Shown here: one piece after another, positions 50,308 through 57,470 of the stretch
How positions within the stretch are numbered: position 1 is the first letter of the stretch
Layout of the letters: every line of letters starts with the position of its first letter
Assembly (NCBI GenBank): GCA_029564595.1
Contig: JAKQPS010000158.1
Span: forward strand, 1 to 57,470
Source: a bacterium
GTDB lineage: Bacteria > UBP15 > UBA6099
Direction: 5' to 3'
Length of the DNA stretch: 57,470 nt
The notes under the pieces: model-generated
What the model was told of the DNA's origin: nothing
What the model saw: the letters and a program-made list of their open reading frames with translations, nothing else
Database searches by the model: none
Program-made: the position numbers and the translations under genes

Positions 50308-52014
50308 ATGAGCATAAAAACAGGCATACGGCTGTTGCTTTGTTTAGGCGTTTTGCATGTCTCGTGTTGGATATCTACGTTTTTCATCGCTCTTTCACCT
50401 TCAAAAAGCTTGTTGGCTTTGGCTGCCGAAGATAATGGTTGGTGGGATGATGGCGAACATGATGAATGGGTTGATCCTCTTGAGCAGGTGTTCTATACGC
50501 ATCCCCCGAAATTCATAGAGACTTCGCATAAAGAGATTATGGAAGGAGATGAGCGCGCGATTCTCTTTGAGCTTAAGACGATGATGCCGGTCTCGGATGA
50601 GCATCCCGTTGCGCAAGTTAAAGAAGCGTTCGCGCATGTCACGGCTGACGGCGGAAAGCATTGGGCGCACGAGCGGTTATCAAGCGAATGCCGCGAAAGC
50701 GCGCCTGAATGGAAAGCAGATGACGGAGCCACAGTTATTAACAGGAGGGCGAACTGTCAGGAGCGCGAAAACAGCAACGTCGCCGTATGGAGAGGAAAAA
50801 CGCAGTTGCGGTCTATTCATTCTGACGGCTCTCCGATTGTTTACATTTTCTCCGCTGTTGACACTAGAGGCAATGTTGCGATGGAGTTGCCAATCACATC
50901 GCCTAGCTGGCCCCCCGATGTGAAACATTTCTTTCCATTGACACAGGACGAAGAGATCAAAGATTACTATTTTGAACCATCGTTGGATTTAATTGATTCG
51001 TATATTGCGAGGGATGAAAGGAATATATATTTCGTAGTCGGCGTCAGAGACAACATTAAGGTTGGAAATATGAATAGCTCGAAGATGAACTACTATGTGC
51101 CCAGACTAATATGCCCGGAAATAACAACAAAAAAAGACAGGTCTTTGCATGATATGCTTGGAGAATCTATCTTGTTCTATAAAGGTTCCCATTTTATATA
51201 CTCTCCGTCACATTATTTTCCTTTCCCGCCAATGGATATGAAAATGGCTCTTGAGGGAAATGCGGATTGGGCGAAAAGAATCGTCGATTCTTGTCCAAAC
51301 ATTGCGCAGTGGGAAGGATTTGACGGAATGATCGGCATAAATGACAATCGATTATTCATGAAATCGAATATGAAGTGCCTATGCGAAAATGATGTAGACG
51401 AGGTGGTGGTTTCGCTTTATACGATGCAAATGGCGTCAACAGATTCTATTAGCCCGATATTATTCGACATTAGCCCTTACGCTAGGATTTATTTCAGATC
51501 GAATACGATTGATAGTGTCGGACATCCTGTCAGACTTGAAGGATTCGGATATGAAAAGCTTTCTCCGCCTAAACTGATCCCCGATAGCGTTTACGCCTCG
51601 GAGTTCAAACCGGTTGGGCTTTCTGTCAATGAAGCGTTTGAAAAAGCTCAAAAAGGATATGTTAATTGGCTGGAGGCATTGGGAGAGGAATCAGGATTAG
51701 AACACAGAATCGGGAAAATCTATAATGGAGCGGGGCCATTCCTTGTGAAGCCTTGTGACATCGTCTTTCATGAGAGTTTCAGGTTTGAGATTTATACTCG
51801 ACCGAAAAAGGATAAAATTTCAAGTCTTAAAGCTCGTATTTATGACAACAACAAACTTGTTCACACCATTATGATAGGTCCTGACACTAAGCCGCTGAGA
51901 GACGAGGCTCATGACACGAGAATTGGCAGGATCACTTTAGAGAATCTTGTTCCGGATTTCAACGGCGATCTTTCATGTGATTTTGTTATAAAAAAGTTGC
52001 CAATTAAGAAATGA
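50308..52014 (+). CDS. Unknown exported protein, AT-richer than its neighbours
   Basis: 568 residues. A hydrophobic N-terminus (IRLLLCLGVLHVSCWISTFFIALSPSKSLLALAAE) suggests export, possibly as a lipoprotein if VLHVSC is a lipobox, though spacing and residues are not ideal. The mature part begins with a tryptophan/acidic stretch (DNGWWDDGEHDEWVDP) and alternates charged and beta-rich segments. Tyr, Asp and Ile content is high and Cys are scattered (about eight). No enzyme motif, repeat or known domain is recognised. Codon use is clearly more AT-rich than the flanking yedF and typA, which hints at recent acquisition. Single gene with its own promoter; function unknown. Confidence 0.7.
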   Translation: MSIKTGIRLLLCLGVLHVSCWISTFFIALSPSKSLLALAAEDNGWWDDGEHDEWVDPLEQVFYTHPPKFIETSHKEIMEGDERAILFELKTMMPVSDEHPVAQVKEAFAHVTADGGKHWAHERLSSECRESAPEWKADDGATVINRRANCQERENSNVAVWRGKTQLRSIHSDGSPIVYIFSAVDTRGNVAMELPITSPSWPPDVKHFFPLTQDEEIKDYYFEPSLDLIDSYIARDERNIYFVVGVRDNIKVGNMNSSKMNYYVPRLICPEITTKKDRSLHDMLGESILFYKGSHFIYSPSHYFPFPPMDMKMALEGNADWAKRIVDSCPNIAQWEGFDGMIGINDNRLFMKSNMKCLCENDVDEVVVSLYTMQMASTDSISPILFDISPYARIYFRSNTIDSVGHPVRLEGFGYEKLSPPKLIPDSVYASEFKPVGLSVNEAFEKAQKGYVNWLEALGEESGLEHRIGKIYNGAGPFLVKPCDIVFHESFRFEIYTRPKKDKISSLKARIYDNNKLVHTIMIGPDTKPLRDEAHDTRIGRITLENLVPDFNGDLSCDFVIKKLPIKK

Positions 52015-52090
52015 TTTATTTCAAATAATATATCTATATATGACAGTTTCCTAATCTGGGGATTAATCCTATTTGCGTTGCCTTCGCGAT

Positions 52091-53911
52091 TCAGTCCTGA
52101 AGTTCTTCAGCTTCGCGGCGGTTCTGGCGCTTCCTGTCGGATTTAGAGGTTAGGATTTTCCTGATCCTGATGTTGCTGGGTGTGATCTCGGCGTACTCGT
52201 CATCCTGAATATACTCGATGGCCGTTTCGAGAGTCATCTGAATAGGCGGCGTGAGCTTGATGGCGTCGTCTGCGCCGGACGCGCGCATGTTTGTGAGTTG
52301 TTTGCCTTTGATTGGGGTCACGGTGAGGTCGGCGCCTTTGTTGTGTTCGCCGACTATCATGCCTTCGTACACTTCTGTTCCGGGGCCGATAAACAGAGGG
52401 CCGCGCTCCTGAAGATTGTTAAGCGAAAACGCGGTTGCGACTCCCGTGAAACCGCTTATCATGGAGCCGACCTGACGTTTTTTGATGGCTCCGCGTTTGG
52501 GGCCGTAGTGGTCGAATGAATGATACAGGACTCCTTCGCCGCGGGTCATGGTCATGATGGCGGCCCTGAATCCGAGGAGGCCGCGCGTGGGTATCTCGAA
52601 CTCCAGAACCGCGCGGTCGCCCGCTTTTTTCATGTCCTCGATTCTTCCCTGCCTTATGTTTATTGCTTCTATCACTCTGCCGGACAACTCGTCTGGAACG
52701 GTTATCGCGCCCCGCTCGATAGGCTCGTAAGTTTTTCCGTTTATCTCGCGCATGATGACTTCGGGGCGGGACACCTGAAGCTCGTAGCCTTCGCGGCGCA
52801 TCTGTTCGATCAGCACCGCCAGACACATCTCTCCCCGGCCCATCACTCTGAAGGAATCCATTTTTTCATCCGACTCGATTTTCAGTCCGACGTTGGATTC
52901 GGTTTCTTTGATGAGGCGGGCAAGAATGTGGCGGCTGGTTACGAATTTCCCTTCGCGGCCAGCGAAAGGCGAGTTGTTGACCAGAAACGACATGGCGACC
53001 GTCGGGGGATCGACCCTGATGGCGGGCAGCGCCTCGGCGTCCTCGCTGTTGGTTATCGTTTCTCCGACGTAGATATCGGGAATGCCTGCGATTGCCACGA
53101 TGTCTCCGGCGACAGCTTCTTTGGCTTCGACTCTGTCAAGACCTTCGAATGAATAGATTCTGGTGATTTTGCCGACCCTGCGCGCGCCGTCCGTTCCTAT
53201 TACGTAAACGGGGGTGTTGCCTCTGGCGCGGCCTTCGTACACTCTGCCGACCGCGATCCTGCCCACATAGTTGTCGTATGCGAGAGTGGCCGGCTGCATC
53301 CTGAAAATGCCGCCTGCGTCCGCGGCAGCCGGCTTGACGTGTTCCATGATGAAATCAAGCAGAGGGGTTATGTCTTCGTGAGGATCGTCCAGACTGCGAA
53401 CTGCGACGCCGTCGCGCGCGATGGTGAATATGTAGGGAAAATCCAGTTGTTCCTCTGAAGCGCCGAGGTTGTCGAACAGGTCGAGAGTCATGTCCAACAC
53501 GGCATCAGGGCGGGCCATGGGCCTGTCGATTTTATTGATGACCACAAGCATTTTAAGACCGATTTCAAGCGCCTTGCCGAGAACGAAACGGGTCTGCGGC
53601 ATCGGCCCCTCGAACGCGTCCACAAGCAGCAGCGCGGCGTCCACCGAGCGCAGCACTCGTTCCACTTCCGACCCGAAGTCTGCGTGGCCGGGCGTGTCCA
53701 CTATGTTTATCTTCGTCCCTTTGTAATTCACCGAGGCGTTTTTTGAGAATATGGTTATGCCGCGCTCGCGCTCCTGATCGTTGCTGTCCATGATGCGCTC
53801 GGCGGTCTCCACCCTCGTGGGGATTGCCCCGGTGGCTTTGAGAATCGCGTCTATCAGAGTTGTTTTTCCGTGATCGACGTGCGCGATGTTTGCTATATTT
53901 CTAATTTCCAT
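52091..53911 (-). CDS. typA: Translational GTPase TypA/BipA
   Basis: 606 residues, normal length. G1 [11 protein letters not shown]2 [10 protein letters not shown]3 DTPGHADFG and G4 NKIDRP are intact. [24 protein letters not shown] is the domain II block, and [30 protein letters not shown] plus [29 protein letters not shown] identify TypA rather than EF-G or LepA. It assists ribosome assembly and stress adaptation. The gene is transcribed alone; the ribosome site is weak. Confidence 0.97.
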   Translation of the reverse strand: MEIRNIANIAHVDHGKTTLIDAILKATGAIPTRVETAERIMDSNDQERERGITIFSKNASVNYKGTKINIVDTPGHADFGSEVERVLRSVDAALLLVDAFEGPMPQTRFVLGKALEIGLKMLVVINKIDRPMARPDAVLDMTLDLFDNLGASEEQLDFPYIFTIARDGVAVRSLDDPHEDITPLLDFIMEHVKPAAADAGGIFRMQPATLAYDNYVGRIAVGRVYEGRARGNTPVYVIGTDGARRVGKITRIYSFEGLDRVEAKEAVAGDIVAIAGIPDIYVGETITNSEDAEALPAIRVDPPTVAMSFLVNNSPFAGREGKFVTSRHILARLIKETESNVGLKIESDEKMDSFRVMGRGEMCLAVLIEQMRREGYELQVSRPEVIMREINGKTYEPIERGAITVPDELSGRVIEAINIRQGRIEDMKKAGDRAVLEFEIPTRGLLGFRAAIMTMTRGEGVLYHSFDHYGPKRGAIKKRQVGSMISGFTGVATAFSLNNLQERGPLFIGPGTEVYEGMIVGEHNKGADLTVTPIKGKQLTNMRASGADDAIKLTPPIQMTLETAIEYIQDDEYAEITPSNIRIRKILTSKSDRKRQNRREAEELQD

Positions 53912-54103
53912 AATTATTCGAACCGGCTTTCGTTCCCGCGCGACTACATGCGGCGCAGCGCATCATTATAAGTATTTATTCGAAAAAACCAATAGATGCG
54001 GGAATTCACTCGCGCGATTGAAAACCCGAAACGGCGAAAATACGTTAATCCGCGCTTTCATCGCGGAGACGCGCGGTTGCCGAACATTTCTCTTCGCCGC
54101 GTT

Positions 54104-54817
54104 CTATCTTGAGGAAAGGCATTGTCCGAGGTCGGAGACGCCATCCTGATGGAAGACGCACTCCTTATGCCGGTCATCAGCTTTCTGCTCGCAGTCGTAT
54201 CCGGCGTGTTTTTCGAGCTGTTCGAGTCTGCGCAGCACGCACTGAAGCACCATCGTGTCAGGGTCGGGAAGGATTTCACCGGCGGGGCCGACGGCGCGAA
54301 GTCTTTCGCTGGCGATGATTCTGCCGGGGATGCCGACCACTGTGCTGCCGGCAGGAACGGGTTTGACAACTACCGCGCCGGAGCCGATGAGGGAACCTTC
54401 GCCGATTGTTATGGGGCCGAGCACTTTGGCTCCGGCTCCTATCACCACGTTTTTCTCGATGGTCGGGTGGCGTTTGCCGCGTTCGAGGGACACTCCTCCG
54501 AGGCTTACGCCCTGATAGATAAGAACGCCGTCGCCGATTTCTGCGGTTTCGCCGATGACGACGCCCATGCCGTGGTCGATGACCACGCCCCTGCCCAGTT
54601 TCGCGCCGGGGTGTATTTCCACTCCCGTGAAAAATCTCGCGACGTGAGAGATAAGACGCGGAAGCAGCGGCACATTTCGCGCATGCAGAAAATGCGCAAA
54701 TCTGTGCGCTATCAGCGCGTGAAGTCCGGGATAGCACAACAGAACTTCCAGCGCTCCTCGCGCCGCGGGGTCTTTTTCAAAAATCGCCTTCACATCTTCC
54801 CTGAGTCTCTTAAACAA
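54104..54817 (-). CDS. cysE: Serine O-acetyltransferase CysE
   Basis: 237 residues, starting with TTG 54817 behind GGGAGGAAGC. The short N-terminal helical domain ([38 protein letters not shown]) and left-handed beta-helix ([44 protein letters not shown]...[21 protein letters not shown]) are those of the shorter, Bacillus-type Cys[10 protein letters not shown] holds the catalytic His. It makes O-acetylserine from serine and acetyl-CoA for CysK, encoded just upstream on the same strand (39-base gap). The tail after about 215 is unconserved and Cys/Lys-rich. Confidence 0.95.
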   Translation of the reverse strand: MFKRLREDVKAIFEKDPAARGALEVLLCYPGLHALIAHRFAHFLHARNVPLLPRLISHVARFFTGVEIHPGAKLGRGVVIDHGMGVVIGETAEIGDGVLIYQGVSLGGVSLERGKRHPTIEKNVVIGAGAKVLGPITIGEGSLIGSGAVVVKPVPAGSTVVGIPGRIIASERLRAVGPAGEILPDPDTMVLQCVLRRLEQLEKHAGYDCEQKADDRHKECVFHQDGVSDLGQCLSSR

Positions 54818-54856
54818 AGCTTCCTCCCGAGGGCGAGAAGATCCGAACGCCCGCCC

Positions 54857-55792
54857 TCATGCTTCAATACCGGCGAAAAGATCCGTCGACATATATCTTT
54901 CTCCGAAACTGGGGAATATTACAACAATTAGTTTTCCCGCGTTTTCGGGTTTCGACGCCACTTCCAACGCCGCGGTCGCCGCGGCTCCTGCGGATATCCC
55001 CACGAATATGCCTTCCTCGCGAGCCAGCCGCCTCGACATCGCCATCGCGTTGTCATTTGACACTTTGACGATTTCGTCAATGAGACCTGTTTTGAGAACA
55101 TCTGGAATAAAGCCTGCGCCTATGCCCTGAATCTTGTGAGGGCCGGGCTGCCCGCCAGACAAAACGGGGGACGCTTCCGGCTCGACGGCGACAGTGCGGA
55201 ATGAAGGTTTCTTGGACTTGATGACTTCGGATATGCCGGTGAGAGTTCCCCCGGTTCCGACGCCGCTGACGAGAATATCCGCGCGGCCTTCGGTGTCTTC
55301 CCATATCTCAAGAGCGGTGGTTTCGCGATGAATTTTCGGGTTCGCCGGGTTCTTGAACTGCTGGGGCATATACGCGTCGGGGGTCTGTGAATATATCTCC
55401 TCGGCTTTTTCGATTGCCCCTTTCATCCCTTTAGGGCCGGGCGTCAGTACAAGTTCGGCTCCGAGAAACTTGAGAAGTTTCCGCCTCTCAACGCTCATCG
55501 TCTCCGGCATTGTCAGAATGCATCTATAACCTTTGACGGCGGCCACGAAGGCTAGGGCGATTCCCGTGTTGCCGCTCGTCGGCTCGACTATGACTGACCC
55601 GCTTTTCAGCGCGCCCGCTGCCTCGGCCTCCTCAATCATGCTCAAGCCAATCCTGTCTTTGACGCTCGCCATCGGGTTCATTGATTCAAGCTTGGCCACA
55701 ACTTCGGCATTGAGTCCGGCTGTCACCTTGTTCAGTCTCACTAACGGCGTTTTACCTATGATTTTCGTGATGTCATCGTAAATTCCCGGCAT
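54857..55792 (-). CDS. cysK: Cysteine synthase A (O-acetylserine sulfhydrylase)
   Basis: 311 residues, full length. PLP lysine Lys45 in [21 protein letters not shown] binds the substrate carboxylate; [16 protein letters not shown] binds the PLP phosphate; [26 protein letters not shown] is the closing loop of CysK. With CysE it completes cysteine synthesis from serine and sulfide. First gene of a cysK-cysE operon with a strong promoter at 55871-55899. Confidence 0.97.
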   Translation of the reverse strand: MPGIYDDITKIIGKTPLVRLNKVTAGLNAEVVAKLESMNPMASVKDRIGLSMIEEAEAAGALKSGSVIVEPTSGNTGIALAFVAAVKGYRCILTMPETMSVERRKLLKFLGAELVLTPGPKGMKGAIEKAEEIYSQTPDAYMPQQFKNPANPKIHRETTALEIWEDTEGRADILVSGVGTGGTLTGISEVIKSKKPSFRTVAVEPEASPVLSGGQPGPHKIQGIGAGFIPDVLKTGLIDEIVKVSNDNAMAMSRRLAREEGIFVGISAGAAATAALEVASKPENAGKLIVVIFPSFGERYMSTDLFAGIEA

Positions 55793-55870
55793 TTTGAATT
55801 CCTCCCGAATCGGTCGATGCGACCATTATATTCAGGCTGTCGAAATATGGATACGACAAAGCCTAGACCA

Positions 55871-55899
55871 ATAATAACTAACTCAATCGACTTTGTCAA
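55871..55899 (-). promoter_or_regulatory. Sigma-70 promoter of the cysK-cysE operon
   Basis: On the minus strand TTGACA (55899-55894), 17 bases, TATTAT (55876-55871): perfect -35 and 5 of 6 at -10. Confidence 0.78.
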
Positions 55900-55901
55900 G
55901 A

Positions 55902-55914
55902 TTGAAATTTTCAA
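55902..55914. promoter_or_regulatory. Inverted repeat TTGAA-ATT-TTCAA upstream of the cysK -35
   Basis: Five-base arms directly upstream of the -35 hexamer, a position typical of an activator or of a repressor that covers the promoter. The regulator is not identified. Confidence 0.4.
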
Positions 55915-56044
55915 CATTTTTTTTCACGGCTAATTAAACAGAATTGCATGGAAAAATGTTCCAACAGGAAATTCCGAAAGAAATTGAAATAATAATGACT
56001 GGAAATGTCTAAAAATTGGTGGATAATATATTAGAGGTAAAAAA

Positions 56045-56689
56045 ATGGACAACGAAGAACGCGGAATCGAAGAACCGGAAGGGCTTTCGGCGGAAGGGAT
56101 GCAAGCGAGCGCGGAGAGCGCCGCTATTGAGCCGCCTAAGAAGTATTCGGCTGTGGCAAAGGAACTTTACGATTGGGTTAAATCCATAGCGATAGCGCTT
56201 GTGATAGCATTGGTTTTCAAGGCGACGATAATGCAGTCGTACGCAGTGCCGACGGGGTCGATGATTCCGACGGTGATGCCGAACGACAGGTTTTTCGGCA
56301 GCAGGATAACTTTAAAATTCAGGGAGCCGGTGAGAGGGGAAGTAATAACATTTAAGCCGCCTGAGGCGATCCCAAATCCGGAAAGGGACAGATTCGGCAA
56401 ACCCATCCCGCTGATGAAGAGGATAATAGCGGTCGAAGGCGACGAGGTGTATGTCGAGCAAGGCGCGGTATACGTAAACGGCGTGAGGATGAGAGAGCCG
56501 TATATCGCCGAGCCGCCGATGTACGACATGCCTGCTGTCAAGGTTCCAGAGGGGATGCTGTTTGTTCTTGGCGACAATCGGAACAACAGCTACGACAGCC
56601 ACGCTTGGGGATTCCTACAGAAAAAAAATGTAGATTCTATTATTTTTATGAGATATTGGCCAATTGTCAGGGCGGGTCTTATAAGGTGA
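56045..56689 (+). CDS. lepB: Signal peptidase I
   Basis: 214 residues, one membrane helix (about 44-60) after a long acidic cytoplasmic N-terminus. Box B YAVPTGSMIPT has the nucleophile Ser72, box D KRIIAVEGDEV the general base Lys125, and box E GDNRNNSYDSHAWGF is intact. It cleaves Sec/Tat signal peptides on the outer face of the membrane, e.g. those of FlgA, FlgI and the propeller protein here. It diverges from cysK. Confidence 0.96.
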   Translation: MDNEERGIEEPEGLSAEGMQASAESAAIEPPKKYSAVAKELYDWVKSIAIALVIALVFKATIMQSYAVPTGSMIPTVMPNDRFFGSRITLKFREPVRGEVITFKPPEAIPNPERDRFGKPIPLMKRIIAVEGDEVYVEQGAVYVNGVRMREPYIAEPPMYDMPAVKVPEGMLFVLGDNRNNSYDSHAWGFLQKKNVDSIIFMRYWPIVRAGLIR

Positions 56690-56821
56690 TATTCACCCCG
56701 GCTCATGTTTCCTCATACGTTCAATCCTGAACTGGTTCTATCTCAAATTTTAATTGATTTTAGTAAGCGTTTTTATATTATAATATTAGCTTAAAAGTAA
56801 TGGGAGACGCGACGTATCGAA

Positions 56822-57232
56822 ATGATATCTGAAAACGAAAGAAAAAGAATACTAATAGTCGATGACGAGTCGGACATCACCGATTACATAGAAGAGATTC
56901 TCCGAGACAAATATGACTTATTGAGGGCGGAGACAGGCGGCAAGGCTCTAACAATTCTTAAGAGCGAGAAAATTCATCTCATCCTCATGGACATAGCCAT
57001 GCCGGGAGACAAACCCGAAAAGCTTTCGGGCCTCGACGCGCTGAAAGCAATAAGGTCGAACGAAGATACAGCGGAAATTCCCGTTATAATGGTTACTGCC
57101 TTAAGCTCCCGCGAGCACAAGCTCGCCGCTAAACAAGCCGGCGCAAACGACTATCTGGAAAAACCATTCAAAAACGATATTCTATTGAAAAAAGTATCAA
57201 ATTTACTGGACGATCCTCACAACGACTTTTAA
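56822..57232 (+). CDS. Single-domain response regulator (CheY-like receiver)
   Basis: 136 residues, receiver domain only. The acidic pair is Asp14/Asp15 in LIVDDE, the phosphorylated residue Asp57 in LILMDIAMP, with Thr92 (MVTALS) and Lys114 (EKPF) completing the site. An extra short loop after MP (GDKPEKLSG) is seen in receivers related to DivK/polar regulators. No output domain and no kinase gene alongside, so its partner cannot be told. A perfect TATAAT lies about 37 bases before the start. Confidence 0.9.
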   Translation: MISENERKRILIVDDESDITDYIEEILRDKYDLLRAETGGKALTILKSEKIHLILMDIAMPGDKPEKLSGLDALKAIRSNEDTAEIPVIMVTALSSREHKLAAKQAGANDYLEKPFKNDILLKKVSNLLDDPHNDF

Positions 57233-57427
57233 TCTGACGCATCTTTCAAGGAACTTCACTGCCTTCTTGATTGTTTTAAAAGTTAGAAAAGGTTTTATGT
57301 TATGTATGAATCGATTCTCAAATGACACAGATAGTGTAAACTTTTTTCTGCGAAATTGTAGTGGCGAAGGAAAGAGTCAGCCATTAGAGTATCTCCTAAA
57401 TACTTTGGCAAATAGAAAGGAGAGAAA

Positions 57428-57470
57428 ATGGCTGACAAGAAGATTATTGCATCAAAGGAACTGGTTGACA
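57428..57470 (+). CDS. Unidentified gene, first 14 codons only (cut by the window end)
   Basis: ATG 57428 with AAAGGAGAG nine bases upstream reads MADKKIIASKELVD before the edge. Too short to identify. Upstream (57245-57420) is AT-rich with an ACAC-N5-GTGT palindrome at about 57325, so this looks like an independently regulated gene. Confidence 0.6.
   Translation, partial: MADKKIIASKELVD

Noticed and set aside
1-57470. CRISPR arrays, tRNA or rRNA genes, integrase-bounded island
   Set aside because: No regularly spaced repeats, no cloverleaf with a GGTTCGA-type arm and no integrase gene were seen; this was by eye only.

Overview
The window reads as a chromosomal contig from an uncultured, anaerobic, flagellated Gram-negative (diderm) bacterium. 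Evidence for a diderm is the set of flagellar P- and L-ring genes (flgI, flgH) and an RseC-type protein. Evidence for strict or near-strict anaerobic life is two PFL-type glycyl radical enzymes, a class III ribonucleotide reductase, a complete Rnf complex and a 23-heme lipoprotein, with no oxygen-dependent enzyme in view. Most genes are GC-rich with GGAGG ribosome sites; at least three (flgF, fliW, cysE) appear to start with TTG. I cannot name the phylum from sequence alone.

Layout. 1-436: the 5' end of an IS3-family element cut into an AT-rich reverse-transcriptase gene whose C-terminus survives. 649-6930: a glycyl radical enzyme fused to an SCP2-like lipid-binding domain, then a membrane spermidine-synthase-like/TPR protein. 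7613-20417: a long flagellar block (flgF, flgG, flgA, flgH, flgI, flgJ, a CgeB-like glycosyltransferase, flgN, flgK, flgL, then fliW, csrA and flagellin), ended by strong terminators. 20653-24238: a GH1 beta-glucosidase and an exported two-gene unit. 24347-28738: a GntR/FadR-regulated operon with a second glycyl radical enzyme and its radical-SAM activase. 28860-34849: a secreted protein with three C-x6-C motifs, a probable glycosidase, a C45-type hydrolase with TPRs, and a GPH sugar symporter.

35051-43846: rnfCDGEA plus an rnfB fused to a GltD-type flavoprotein, behind a Rex-like operator, followed by rseC and the 23-heme lipoprotein. 43988-47444: a class III ribonucleotide reductase whose glycyl-radical tail is encoded as a separate small protein, with NrdR-like boxes next to its promoter. 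47727-57470: a CocE-type hydrolase, YedF, an AT-richer unknown exported protein, TypA/BipA, the cysteine genes cysE-cysK, signal peptidase I, a CheY-like receiver and the start of one more gene.

How the parts fit: glycosidases and the GPH symporter could feed sugars to fermentation. The glycyl radical enzymes open further anaerobic carbon routes. Rnf, with an extra NAD(P)H/flavin module and a cytochrome wire beside it, would balance reduced ferredoxin, pyridine nucleotides and possibly external acceptors. Redox control by Rex and dNTP control by NrdR are suggested by operator-like sequences. No CRISPR array, tRNA or rRNA was seen.
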